Position numbers and translations under genes: made by a program. A stretch of 64,000 nucleotides of DNA from Paenibacillus pabuli. Its GTDB lineage: Bacteria > Bacillota > Bacilli > Paenibacillales > Paenibacillaceae. This document shows positions 34,222-43,228 of the stretch, piece after piece. Position 1 is the stretch's first letter. Every line of letters begins with the position of its first letter. The stretch lies in NCBI RefSeq assembly GCF_023101145.1, contig NZ_CP073714.1, positions 7,192,001 through 7,256,000 on the forward strand. Reading direction: 5' to 3'. Under the pieces are notes generated by a model. That model saw only the letters and a list, made by a program, of their open reading frames with translations, made no database searches and was not told where the DNA came from.

Positions 34222-35928
34222 ATGAGAAAGATATGGTTCGTACTATTGGCTTTATTCGTAGCTTTTCCAGCTTCGAGCACATCTACCTACGCCAATTCTG
34301 TTAAAGCGAAAACAGAAGCTAGCGTTACCAAAAGCAATGTTACTGTAAATGGAAAAACAATACGATTATCCGGTTTCAATATTGCAGGAAGCAACTATTA
34401 CAGTTTAAGAGATATCTCCAAGCATTTATCAGGAACAACAAGTGAGTTTGATGTCACATGGAATACGAGAACCAACTCGATCGAGATCGTGAAGGAGCAG
34501 TCTTATACTCCTGATGATTCGATTAAACAAACGTCCTACTCTTCAAACAAGAGCTACACAGCTATTTTGTCCAATGCCAAAGTAATCGTTAATGGAGCTC
34601 CTCAACAACTTAAAGCATACAATATAGATGGATCAAATTATTTCCAACTTAGAGATTTAGCTGTACAAATACCTTTTGAAGTTGAGTTCGATGAAACCTC
34701 CAATCAGATTAATATTTTTTCCAAAGCCGTTGAGAATACATATCGCGCAAACGTTACAACCACAATCAATGACAATGTCGTATCGTCTGAATTCCCAAGA
34801 TGGAAGAGCCCAATCCTCTCCTATCTCATAAATAACGGGGATCAAACGGTTAGTGTCGTCGAGGCCAATCAGGGAGTGACCATTGAAACTTACAATACAA
34901 AATTTGAGTTAATCGACAATCATAAGGTTGAATTGGAGCTTCCGTTGTTTGGAGGGTTCTATAGCGGTAAAATCTACAACTACATTGCCTTTGGACAGGA
35001 AAATAAGGAAGAAAACGATGATAAGGAAGTTATCCGTATCGTTCGTTATGACAAAAATTTCAAGCGAATAGATAGTGTCTCAATTAAAGGTGGAGAGAGC
35101 TATACAATAAACCCGTTTGCTTCCGGTTCGGGAAGAATGGCAGAGCAGGACAACACACTCATCTTCCACACTGCACGCAAACGTTATACTACATCCGATG
35201 GACTTAACCATCAGTCTCAGTTAACGATTCAAGTCAACACTTCAACAATGACTGTCACAAATGACTTGGGCCGGTTCCAGAAGAATCATGTGAGCCATTC
35301 TTTTGATCAGTATGTACAGTTCGATGGAAGCACACCTGTTCTTGTGGATCATGGGGATGCCTACCCTCGCTCTGTAGTTATCCATCGGGGTAGTGGATCG
35401 GACTATACCGAAGCAGACGCATTCAAGATTCCAGGCCGAATTGGTGCAAACATGACGGGTGTATCTCTCGGAGGCTTTGAAATGTCCAATGACTATTACA
35501 TCGTTGCCATGAACTCCATAGATCACTCTTATGTAACAGATTATACTTCTTACGAGATGGTTGGGTTACCCCGAGATCAACGGGACATTATTCTTAGCCT
35601 GATGCCGAAAGCCAATTTTAATAGCGCTGCTGCAAAACAGGTTACCTTGAGTAAATATGTTGGAAGCGACCATATTGCTTCTATACCTAAATTGATCAAA
35701 CGTTCTGACAATAACATGATTGTTCTTTGGCAAGAATTCGATGTGAATAACCATCTCCAGGATGCCAAATATGTTGAGATTGACGGACAAGGCAATACAT
35801 TAGGGGAAATCCAAAGCTTACCTCACTATGTATTATCTGAAACGGATCCCATTGTGACCGATAACCGCATCATCTGGTATACCAACGTGGATGGAAAACG
35901 TACGTTTTACACCATTCCCCTTCATTAA
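34222..35928 (+). CDS. Secreted protein with two copper-amine-oxidase-like stalk domains
   Basis: A 568-residue exported protein. Signal peptide residues 1-24 (MRKIWFVLLALFVAFPASS). Two tandem repeats of the stalk domain follow at about 35-95 and 105-170, each with VTVNGK or VIVNGA, then a GSNYxxLRD core. The remaining 400 residues are rich in beta-strand and may form a propeller. There is no catalytic motif and no anchor. GGAGG lies about nine bases before the ATG at 34222. Such domains are common in Paenibacillus surface proteins; the role is unknown. Confidence 0.72.
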   Translation: MRKIWFVLLALFVAFPASSTSTYANSVKAKTEASVTKSNVTVNGKTIRLSGFNIAGSNYYSLRDISKHLSGTTSEFDVTWNTRTNSIEIVKEQSYTPDDSIKQTSYSSNKSYTAILSNAKVIVNGAPQQLKAYNIDGSNYFQLRDLAVQIPFEVEFDETSNQINIFSKAVENTYRANVTTTINDNVVSSEFPRWKSPILSYLINNGDQTVSVVEANQGVTIETYNTKFELIDNHKVELELPLFGGFYSGKIYNYIAFGQENKEENDDKEVIRIVRYDKNFKRIDSVSIKGGESYTINPFASGSGRMAEQDNTLIFHTARKRYTTSDGLNHQSQLTIQVNTSTMTVTNDLGRFQKNHVSHSFDQYVQFDGSTPVLVDHGDAYPRSVVIHRGSGSDYTEADAFKIPGRIGANMTGVSLGGFEMSNDYYIVAMNSIDHSYVTDYTSYEMVGLPRDQRDIILSLMPKANFNSAAAKQVTLSKYVGSDHIASIPKLIKRSDNNMIVLWQEFDVNNHLQDAKYVEIDGQGNTLGEIQSLPHYVLSETDPIVTDNRIIWYTNVDGKRTFYTIPLH

Positions 35929-36002
35929 TTCAAAATTTTAGTACCACAATTAAAGCAGAGTGTTGCAATTCCACACTCCCTAATATTTATGATGACAAAA
36001 TG

Positions 36003-36035
36003 AAGAACCCGCCCAAGATAGATGGGCAGGTTCTT
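36003..36035 (+). terminator. Bidirectional intrinsic terminator
   Basis: AAGAACC-c-GCCCA pairs with TGGGC-a-GGTTCTT (36003-36015 and 36023-36035), followed by CTTTG. It sits between the converging stalk-domain and esterase genes. Confidence 0.7.
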
Positions 36036-36114
36036 CTTTGTATGGAGAATTTCGAACAAAGCCCACGTTGAGCTGATCACAGATGGAACCATCCTCCAGT
36101 TCACAGAGAACGCT

Positions 36115-37077
36115 CTACAGGTTCAGAAAAGCCTGTAAGGTTTTATCCGATAGTCGCGGTAAATATTCATGACCGTATTCGTGATAGATCAGCAGCTCTT
36201 TCTTGGATTGAATCCGGTTGTAGACGGCAAACTGGGTCGAAGGCGGACAGATTGTATCTGCCAAGCCCGTGACGAACAGCACCTTGGCCTGAATGCGACT
36301 AGACAGATTGGCGATATCAATATAGCCAAGCTTGTTGAATATCTCTTCCTCCCGCATATGATTCGGATCAAAGAAGCGGAAATAATAGATGAGTTCTTCG
36401 TAAGCAGAGGTCGAAGCCCCCTGTTCCCATGCACGTTTGTAATCTGATAAAAAAGGATAGACAGGCATCGCCAGCTTCACGCGTGGTTCGAGCGAAGCAC
36501 AGGCCGTTGCCAAAGCACCTCCCTGAGAACATCCATACACACCCATTCGTTCTGCATCCACCTGCGGCATCGACATCAGGATGCGTACCGTCTGCACGGT
36601 ATCCAGGAATACATTCCGATAATACAGCTTGTCAGGGTCGGGATCATCGATTCCTCGAATAATATGTCCTCGAATGGTCGTTCCCTGAACATGCAGATTA
36701 TCCTCGGATAGACCGCCCTGACCTCGACAATCCATCGCCAGCACCGTCACGCCATGGGCGGCATAGGCAACCTTGTCAAACCAGTCTCCGCTGTCGCCAG
36801 AGTATCCATGAAACATCGCCATTCCTGGCCCTTTCACATTCATAGCTCCTGTTTTGGGTCGAGCCAGCATACCATGTATGCGAGCACCGCCTACACCCGT
36901 GAAGTACAGGTGGAAACAATCCGCAAGGGGTGACTCGTAATTGGCAGGCACCAGTTCATATGCTAGCGATTGAGCGTCCAGCTCCGCAAGGGCACGCTCC
37001 CAATACGCATCGAAATCACCCGGTTTCGGACTGCTTCCGTTGTATGCTTTTAACTGTTCCAAAGACATATCGCCCAT
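36115..37077 (-). CDS. CE7 acetyl esterase (acetylxylan esterase/cephalosporin-C deacetylase family)
   Basis: A 320-residue alpha/beta hydrolase of family 7, the usual length. Catalytic Ser in YGCSQGGALA, Asp in TGLADTICPPSTQF, His in YHEYGHEYLP; the family motif CRGQGG is present. These cytoplasmic hexamers remove acetyl groups from short imported oligosaccharides. The frame opens at 37188, but AGGAG eight bases before the ATG at 37077 sets the start. As the last gene of the mannan operon it likely deacetylates mannooligosaccharides. Confidence 0.88.
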   Translation of the reverse strand: MGDMSLEQLKAYNGSSPKPGDFDAYWERALAELDAQSLAYELVPANYESPLADCFHLYFTGVGGARIHGMLARPKTGAMNVKGPGMAMFHGYSGDSGDWFDKVAYAAHGVTVLAMDCRGQGGLSEDNLHVQGTTIRGHIIRGIDDPDPDKLYYRNVFLDTVQTVRILMSMPQVDAERMGVYGCSQGGALATACASLEPRVKLAMPVYPFLSDYKRAWEQGASTSAYEELIYYFRFFDPNHMREEEIFNKLGYIDIANLSSRIQAKVLFVTGLADTICPPSTQFAVYNRIQSKKELLIYHEYGHEYLPRLSDKTLQAFLNL

Positions 37078-37260
37078 CAATCCCACTCCTGTCATCAACT
37101 CAAATATTTTCATTCTCAGCCGATCAGGGCCTTTACGAGCATAAGGAAAAGAGACGATGCAAATGATAACCCTAAGATTTATCTCCACATACGTCCCCTT
37201 GCCAACGTTCCCCTTCCATTCACATCACGGTTCATAGAACCAATTAGGTCATGGGTTGTT

Positions 37261-38208
37261 CTATACCTCGAAAGCAATACCTTGGTAGAAACGGCGAATA
37301 ACCTGCTCCGCCGGTTTACCATAAACGCCATATCCATCGTCGTTCAGGGCATCCTGCTCCTGATACAGATGCGCGCTCCAGTCCCACAGACCAAAGCCCC
37401 GTATCCACTCCCTCTTACTTGCATGACGGAACATCGCTTCATAGAACTGCGCCTGTTCCTCCGCGTTAACCTCACCTTCCAGCCCCCAGTCGTTCGGTAC
37501 CTGGGCTGATCCACTGCGGCTAGGACACCCCGCTTCTGCGAAGAAAAAAGGTTTGCCGTAGGGTGCAATGACCTGTTCAATTCGATCCAATTGCGCTTCC
37601 CAGTCTCCAATGGGATAATATCCGCTCGACGAGATGACGTCCACGGCATCCCACCATTTCACATGGCCTTCCTGGTACTTGTCGGTGTTATAGGATATAA
37701 GCCCAGAATATACTTCACGCACTCCCGCGATGACCTCGCGCCATTCCTGATCCCGGCGCTCGGATTGCACCATTTCACAGCCCACAATGAACATCTCGCA
37801 TTTCTCCCGCTCTGCAATGGCAGCGTAGTGCTTCTGATACGCAGTATAACTGCGGAACCAGTCTCTCCATTTCGGCTCACACGGCACATCGATATCAAAA
37901 AAGTTAATATGTGCACGCCATGTCCCATCGGTGCAATTAACAGTTGGTTTCAGAATGACCCGCAGTCCCAGTGTGCGGGCGTAACGCATCATATCCACCA
38001 ATTCATCGTCTTCCACCATATGTTCACCCTCATATTTGACCTCTACAGCCTGTGGATGATCCTGCTGCGCTGCCAATGCAAAAATAACATGCGAACTGCC
38101 TGTCCGTTCAGCCATCAGACGCAAGGACTCCTTCGCTTCCGGCTTGCGGAAGTCTCCCCTGCCACTCATCCAGCCAAATGTAAATCCCTTGATGTATTCC
38201 ATAGGCAT
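37261..38208 (-). CDS. GH113 beta-1,4-mannanase, intracellular
   Basis: A 315-residue TIM-barrel glycosidase without a signal peptide, matching family 113. Putative acid/base E145 lies in MFIVGCEMVQSE, and nucleophile E225 in KPFFFAEAGCPSRSG; the spacing matches characterised GH113 mannanases. It should cleave imported mannooligosaccharides to mannobiose and larger units, retaining configuration. ATG at 38208 (or two codons later at 38202); the RBS is weak. It lies between the CE7 gene and GH130, with repeat copy B in front. Confidence 0.85.
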   Translation of the reverse strand: MPMEYIKGFTFGWMSGRGDFRKPEAKESLRLMAERTGSSHVIFALAAQQDHPQAVEVKYEGEHMVEDDELVDMMRYARTLGLRVILKPTVNCTDGTWRAHINFFDIDVPCEPKWRDWFRSYTAYQKHYAAIAEREKCEMFIVGCEMVQSERRDQEWREVIAGVREVYSGLISYNTDKYQEGHVKWWDAVDVISSSGYYPIGDWEAQLDRIEQVIAPYGKPFFFAEAGCPSRSGSAQVPNDWGLEGEVNAEEQAQFYEAMFRHASKREWIRGFGLWDWSAHLYQEQDALNDDGYGVYGKPAEQVIRRFYQGIAFEV

Positions 38209-38254
38209 TGCGCTTTAAAGCCCCTTCCATGTTCAACATATTTCTAAAATGAAC

Positions 38255-38425
38255 AGACGATCTTTCCACTCGTCACTTCGATTGCAGCACCATCCTCCGA
38301 TCGCCGTTATCCCCGGATTTTCTTTTAATCCCTTTATTAAGGGTAAAATCCGGGGATACATGCGAACGCTCCGCTTCTTCAGATTGGTTCTGCACTCTCC
38401 GTTGTTGTGTAAACCATAGCTTCAT
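38255..38425 (+). repeat. Interspersed intergenic repeat, copy B
   Basis: Best preserved hairpin of the three copies: a perfect 14-base stem TATCCCCGGATTTT / AAAATCCGGGGATA (38308-38321 and 38345-38358) with an inner ATCCCTT/AAGGGT. The flank CCTCCGATCGCCG precedes it; CTCCGCTTCTTCAG and CTCTCCGTT follow. It lies between the GH113 and GH130 genes, which are both on the minus strand. Confidence 0.85.
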
Positions 38426-38446
38426 TTTTAAATTGTTTCACTCCAA

Positions 38447-39484
38447 TTAAAGCTTGCCTTCCTCACGGTCTCCGGCTATGACTTCATCGGTCTCGATGAC
38501 GTAGTTCACGATCTCTTCGACAGTGGTATACGCCACTCCAACGTAGGTGTCGGCTGCACCATAATAGATGGCGATGCGTCCTGTCTCCGCATCATGCAAT
38601 GTGGCGCATGGGAAGATAACATTGTCCACAAAGCCTTGCTCCTCGTACCATTTTTCCGGTGTCAGCACAAAGTTGGAGGAACGATATTTTACTTTGGATG
38701 GCTCATCCAGATCCAGAATGACCGCACCCATGCTGTACACAAAACCATTGCATGTTCCGGTTACGCCGTGATAGAACATTAGCCAGCCTGCGGACGTTTC
38801 GATCGGTGCCGGACCGCCGCCAATTTTGACGGATTGCCACCAGCCCTGACCGCCTTTGCTCATGACATGACGGTGTTTGCCCCAGTACACCAGATCCGGG
38901 CTTTCGCTCAGAAAAATATCCCCGAACGGCGTATGTCCGCTGTCGCTTGGTCTGGACAACATCACATAGTTGTCATTGATTTTGCGTGGAAACAACACGC
39001 CATTGCGATTGAACGGCAGCATCGGATTCTCAAGACGCACAAATGTTTTGAAATCATCCGTCTTCGCCAGACCCAGCGCAGCCCCGTAGAAATCGGTACA
39101 CCAGATGATGTAATAAGTGTCTTCCACTTTCACCAGACGCGGGTCATATGCATAGTTCGGCATGAAGGAATCACCGTTCTCGTCCACAAATGCAATACGT
39201 TCCTCTTCGATATTCCACTCCAGACCGTCTTCACTCGACCCCATGTGCAAATGCGGACGTCCGTTAATCGTTTCTGCACGGAATACTCCGATGAATTTTC
39301 CTTCATAAGGAACGACTGCACTGTTGAAAATACGGGCAACTCCCTTGACCGGATTACGCGGTACAATCGGGTTGGCTGAGTGTCTCCATACAGGTCCTTC
39401 TGTACCCTCCGGTTTATCCTCCCAAGGTATATTCGGCAGTGCATCTCCAACAATGTGCACGTTCTTCGTTTCAACAACTGTCAT
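38447..39484 (-). CDS. GH130 beta-1,4-mannooligosaccharide phosphorylase
   Basis: A 345-residue five-bladed propeller enzyme of family 130. The catalytic Asp is D114 in MPNYAYDPRLVK; other family blocks are NPIVPRNPVKGVARIFNSAV, KIGGGPAPIETSAGW and GFVDNVIFPCA. Members phosphorolyse beta-1,4-mannosyl linkages, giving mannose-1-phosphate. It is clearly different from the mannosylglucose phosphorylase at 44.4 kb, so the two probably act on longer oligosaccharides and on the epimerised disaccharide. ATG at 39484 with AAGGGAG upstream. Confidence 0.85.
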   Translation of the reverse strand: MTVVETKNVHIVGDALPNIPWEDKPEGTEGPVWRHSANPIVPRNPVKGVARIFNSAVVPYEGKFIGVFRAETINGRPHLHMGSSEDGLEWNIEEERIAFVDENGDSFMPNYAYDPRLVKVEDTYYIIWCTDFYGAALGLAKTDDFKTFVRLENPMLPFNRNGVLFPRKINDNYVMLSRPSDSGHTPFGDIFLSESPDLVYWGKHRHVMSKGGQGWWQSVKIGGGPAPIETSAGWLMFYHGVTGTCNGFVYSMGAVILDLDEPSKVKYRSSNFVLTPEKWYEEQGFVDNVIFPCATLHDAETGRIAIYYGAADTYVGVAYTTVEEIVNYVIETDEVIAGDREEGKL

Positions 39485-39532
39485 CGTTTCATTTCTCCCT
39501 TCGGTTAGGCTTTATGAAATGAATACTTAAAC

Positions 39533-39683
39533 TTACACTAGACCACTTTGATGACAGAACAACCTTCCGATCGCCGTTATCCCCAGATTTTTTTGATCCC
39601 TTTATGAAAGGGGAAAATCCGGTTATAAATGCGACCACTCCGTTTCTCCAGCTTTTTTCTGTCCTCTTCGTTCCTGTGTATTC
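39533..39683 (+). repeat. Interspersed intergenic repeat, copy C
   Basis: Shares GATGACAGAACAACCTTCC, CGATCGCCGTTATCCCC and a CCCTTT/AAAGGG inner hairpin with copies A and B. The second outer arm is degenerate (AAAATCCGGTTATA). It lies between the GH130 and permease genes in the same orientation as the other copies. Confidence 0.8.
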
Positions 39684-39714
39684 TCATATGCATTTCATAT
39701 AGCCTTTTGTTTTT

Positions 39715-40554
39715 TTATTTCACAGAACCTTGCGCGAAGCCATTGTAGATGTACTTCTGTAACAGCAGGAAGATGATCATCGTTGGAATGATGGCAATCA
39801 TGATCCCCGCACTGATAACCTCCCACTGTGATCCGAACGGTCCCTTGAATTTGAAAAGAGCCGTGGATATGACCTGCAAATCTGTCTTCGGCATGTACAG
39901 GAACGGCGTGTAGAAGTCGTTGTAGATGTTAACACCTTTTACGATAATGACCGTTACAATCGCCGGTTTCAGCAGTGGCAGAATAATTCTCCAATAAATT
40001 GTGAAGTAGGAGGCCCCGTCCAGCATGGCGGATTCATCCAGTGCGTTCGAGATGGAACCTAGGAATTGCAGGAAAATATAGACCGCGATGATATCTGTAC
40101 CGAGGTACATGACGATAGCCGCCCACCTCGTGTTGAACAGATCGAGCGCGTTGATAATCTGGAATGTAGCCACCTGTGTTGTTACACTTGGGATTAACGT
40201 GGCGAGCAGGAATGCAGCGACCATAATTTTTTTGCCTTTGAATTTGAATCGATCCAGCACATACGCGATCATGGAACCCGTCAGGGTGGCGCCCACGATG
40301 GAGATGATCAGGATGATAATTGTATTTTTGAAACCGACCAACATGTTGCCGTCCACAAAAGCCTTGGTATAGTTCGCAAAGTTTAGCCAGTTGGCTGGTG
40401 GGGCAAGTGGACTGCTGGTCGCGTACTCTGCGTTGGTTTTGAGTGATGCAAACAGCACAACAACGATGGGTACAAGCGCAATGAACGCTGCGAGAATGAG
40501 TGAAGCATATTTGAATATGCTCGCAAGGGTGTATTTGAATTGGTGCACGTTCAT
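39715..40554 (-). CDS. CUT1 sugar ABC transporter permease (MalG-like), mannan locus
   Basis: A 279-residue six-helix permease with EAA loop ALDESAMLDGASYFTIYWRI and MalG-type ending NGFAQGSVK. The ATG at 40554 overlaps the stop of its partner (ATGA), but GGAGG is only one to two bases from it; the GTG two codons later (40548) is better spaced and may be used. It forms the translocation pore with the 40551-41438 product. Confidence 0.88.
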   Translation of the reverse strand: MNVHQFKYTLASIFKYASLILAAFIALVPIVVVLFASLKTNAEYATSSPLAPPANWLNFANYTKAFVDGNMLVGFKNTIIILIISIVGATLTGSMIAYVLDRFKFKGKKIMVAAFLLATLIPSVTTQVATFQIINALDLFNTRWAAIVMYLGTDIIAVYIFLQFLGSISNALDESAMLDGASYFTIYWRIILPLLKPAIVTVIIVKGVNIYNDFYTPFLYMPKTDLQVISTALFKFKGPFGSQWEVISAGIMIAIIPTMIIFLLLQKYIYNGFAQGSVK

Positions 40555-41438
40555 TCCTCCCCTTTCATGGTGACACGCTGAACCAGCGTAACAAGAATAA
40601 CAATAAACAGGAGCACAACAGCCATCGCTGATGCCAAGCCCAGCTTGCCGTACTTGAATGCCAAGTGAACCGTCTGGATGACAAACGTCTCACTGCCGTT
40701 GGAACCATCGGTCATGATATATGGAATATCGAACGCACTGATTGCGCCGCTAATCGCCAAGATCAGATTGAGCTGCAGGATACGCGTAATACTCGGCAGG
40801 ATGATATGGCGGAACTGCTGCCAGCGATTGGCCCCGTCAATATCCGAAGCTTCATACACGTCCTTTTGAATGGAAGAAATTGCACCCAGGAAGATGATGA
40901 AGTTAAAGCCCATGTATCTCCACACCGATGCGCCTGCGAGCGACACGTTAATAATGTTCGGATTCCCAAGCCAGAGCTGGGTGTATTGTCCAAGCCCTAC
41001 GGCCTGCATGAGTGTATCGAGGGTGCCATCCGGTTTGAAGAAAAAGAGGAAGATAAATCCGATGGCTACGCCATTCAGCAGATAGGGGAAGAACAATATG
41101 CCTTTAAAAAAGTTTTTGCCGCGGATTTTGAAGCTCAGAATCGTTGCAAAGTAGAGGGCCAGGCCCATTTGTACGAAGGTAGCCACAAAATAATACAGAC
41201 TGACAATAAACACTTTAAAATACTCAGGGTCGCTGAATATCCGTGTGTAGTTCTCAAACCCAACATAATCGAACCTTTTGCTATATCCGTTCCAATCGGT
41301 AAAGCTGTATTTGAACATGTTAATGACAGGTAAATAAGCAAACGTAAACAGCAGTGCCAGCGGAATAATTGAGAAGGCACAGATAATAAATATGCGTTGC
41401 GCTGAGTAACCCCAATTCGAAATCTTCAAGTATTTCAT
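40551..41438 (-). CDS. CUT1 sugar ABC transporter permease (MalF-like), mannan locus
   Basis: A 295-residue six-helix permease. EAA loop VYEASDIDGANRWQQFRHI; family segments MFKYSFTDWNGYSK and IMTDGSNGSETF. ATG at 41438 with GGAGG ten bases upstream; a GTG at 41447 abuts the RBS. It is separated by about 250 bases from the binding-protein gene; a stable stem-loop (41532-41573) lies in that gap. Confidence 0.88.
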   Translation of the reverse strand: MKYLKISNWGYSAQRIFIICAFSIIPLALLFTFAYLPVINMFKYSFTDWNGYSKRFDYVGFENYTRIFSDPEYFKVFIVSLYYFVATFVQMGLALYFATILSFKIRGKNFFKGILFFPYLLNGVAIGFIFLFFFKPDGTLDTLMQAVGLGQYTQLWLGNPNIINVSLAGASVWRYMGFNFIIFLGAISSIQKDVYEASDIDGANRWQQFRHIILPSITRILQLNLILAISGAISAFDIPYIMTDGSNGSETFVIQTVHLAFKYGKLGLASAMAVVLLFIVILVTLVQRVTMKGEE

Positions 41439-41531
41439 GCTCTCCACACCTCCAAGCGGTTCTACCGCTTTATATCAAAGAAAACTCCCGTCCAATTAAC
41501 ATATTCGGCCAGATAATCAACCACCGAAGAT

Positions 41532-41573
41532 GGCATTTTACATCCGATATACTGCTTCCAGATGCAAAATGCC
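41532..41573 (-). promoter_or_regulatory. Stem-loop between binding-protein and permease genes
   Basis: GGCATTTT-a-CATC pairs with GATG-c-AAAATGCC (41532-41544 and 41561-41573) with no T run after it. Such structures often protect the upstream binding-protein mRNA so that it is made in excess. Confidence 0.6.
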
Positions 41574-41692
41574 GTAAGGAAATAGACAACCCTCTCTCCT
41601 TAGCCTCAGCAAAGGCAATGCGCCTCGCTGTATGTCAGCGGTGATCGGTCACAGGTGACGCCTTTACATATCGATGTACCCCGGGAATCTGT

Positions 41693-43003
41693 TTATTTCA
41701 CGAGTTCCGCCCGTGCTTTCACCCATTTGTCATTCAGATCCTTCATGATGTCATCATACGATTCGCTGCGATTACCGATGGCAGCTTCGATAATGCGTTT
41801 CTTGAAGTCTGGCTGCCAGAGGCCAATCTCACCTTCGTTGTCGATTTTGTCAACCAAACCTTCTTGTCCTTCTTTGGCAGGAGTCAGCGTGGAGAATTGA
41901 ACGTCTTTGTATTGATCCAGAATCGGCGGCAATTCTGCATTTTTGTCCGCACTCATGCCTCCGCCCTGCTCGACGGCGTAATTGGATTTCGCCAGGAACC
42001 AGTCGATCCAGGCTTTTGCAGCAGGTTTGTTCTCGCTGTTCACGTTCATGCCGATGTTGTAGTCTGCAGCGAGCGGAACAACCACGTCATTTGCATTTGT
42101 AGGGAATGGCAAGAAACCGATATTGTCCGGTGTATCCGTCAAGCCTTGAATTTGTGTAATGGCCCATGATCCAAGCGCCATTGTTGCAATTTTGCCGTTC
42201 GCCAGGTCAGCTTTGGAGCTTTCCCAGTCGGTTGTAGTGGGGTCTTTCTCAATCAGGCCATTCTTGGCTGCATCATAAAGTACTTTGTACAGTTCATAGT
42301 GCGGCTTGCCAGCCACGAAGTTCTCATCCGTATTTGGTTGGTCAATGTTAACGTAGTCCACACTGCCTGCAACTGTCGGCAGATCTGCTTCCCATTGTGT
42401 CAAAGCCCAGCCAGAAGCATAGTTGGTGTACAGCGGGATTGCATCTGTGTTGTCTTTCACCAGCTGAAGTGCAGCCTGGAATTGCTCGGGTGTTTTCGGT
42501 ACTTCCGCAATGCCTGCGTCTTTGAATACCTGTTTGTTATAAATAATTCCCGAGAACGTAATGACCGTAGGGATGCCATACACCTGGCCATCCACCATAC
42601 GTTCTTCAATCCCTGTATACTTCTCCTTCAGCTCATCATATGTGCCCAGCGGTTCGAAGAAGTCGGGTATATCCGCAATCGGCACACTGGTTGGGATCAT
42701 CAGCACATCACCGTAATCCTTGGTACTCATACGGATCTTCACTTGTCCCTCGTAATCAGCCAATGCCTGAAAGTTTACTTTGACATCCGGATATTCCTTA
42801 TTGAACTCTGCGGCGTAATCTTTAAATACGGTATCCACAATATCGGTACGCTGCGTAAGAACGGTAATTTCACCCTTGATATCCGCAGGATCTGTACTGA
42901 TTTCCTCTCCTGCTTGTGATCCCCCTCCGGAAGAACAAGCTGCGAGCAGAGATGTGATGAGCAGCATGGTGAGCAGAAGCATCCAGCCTTTGTTTTTTCT
43001 CAT
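41693..43003 (-). CDS. Mannooligosaccharide-type sugar-binding lipoprotein (CUT1 family)
   Basis: A 436-residue SBP_bac_1 protein; lipobox SLLAAC followed by SSGGGSQAGEE. Family elements: ITVLTQRTDIVDTVFKDYA, IIYNKQVFKDAGIAEVPKTP and IATMALGSWAITQI. ATG at 43003 after a GGGG RBS. First gene of the minus-strand half of the mannan locus, divergent from the epimerase. A promoter with two operator-like sequences lies directly upstream. The ligand is inferred from the linked GH113, GH130 and epimerase genes. Confidence 0.88.
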   Translation of the reverse strand: MRKNKGWMLLLTMLLITSLLAACSSGGGSQAGEEISTDPADIKGEITVLTQRTDIVDTVFKDYAAEFNKEYPDVKVNFQALADYEGQVKIRMSTKDYGDVLMIPTSVPIADIPDFFEPLGTYDELKEKYTGIEERMVDGQVYGIPTVITFSGIIYNKQVFKDAGIAEVPKTPEQFQAALQLVKDNTDAIPLYTNYASGWALTQWEADLPTVAGSVDYVNIDQPNTDENFVAGKPHYELYKVLYDAAKNGLIEKDPTTTDWESSKADLANGKIATMALGSWAITQIQGLTDTPDNIGFLPFPTNANDVVVPLAADYNIGMNVNSENKPAAKAWIDWFLAKSNYAVEQGGGMSADKNAELPPILDQYKDVQFSTLTPAKEGQEGLVDKIDNEGEIGLWQPDFKKRIIEAAIGNRSESYDDIMKDLNDKWVKARAELVK

Positions 43004-43033
43004 TTGATTCGACCCCTTTTCTGAAGTTAATTA

Positions 43034-43088
43034 AAGTTATCGTTAAGGTTACAAAATGAATTTTATTATGGTAACGCTTACCTGTCAA
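43034..43088 (-). promoter_or_regulatory. Promoter with two operator-like sites for the mannan importer operon
   Basis: On the minus strand TTGACA (43088-43083), 17 bases, TAAAAT (43065-43060). The palindrome GGTAAGCGTTACC (43082-43070) fills the spacer. A second site, AAGTTATCGTTAAGGT (from 43034), matches the 43173 palindrome in 13 of 16 bases. Both are LacI-type in form. Confidence 0.7.
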
Positions 43089-43134
43089 TTAAATTATTTG
43101 TTACTTAATAAAAAAGTTTTTCTTTGGTAACTCG

Positions 43135-43188
43135 TTGACAACCCTTTTATCCGACACTAATATTGTTTTATAAAGTTAACGTTAACTT
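43135..43188 (+). promoter_or_regulatory. Promoter and palindromic operator of the epimerase/phosphorylase operon
   Basis: TTGACA (43135-43140), 17-base spacer, TAATAT (43158-43163). A perfect 16-base palindrome AAGTTAACGTTAACTT at 43173-43188 covers the start region, ideal for repression by the LacI-type protein encoded at 45784. Confidence 0.8.
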
Positions 43189-43228
43189 AATTAATCTTGA
43201 ATCCTGTACTTTGAAGGAGCACTCACTT

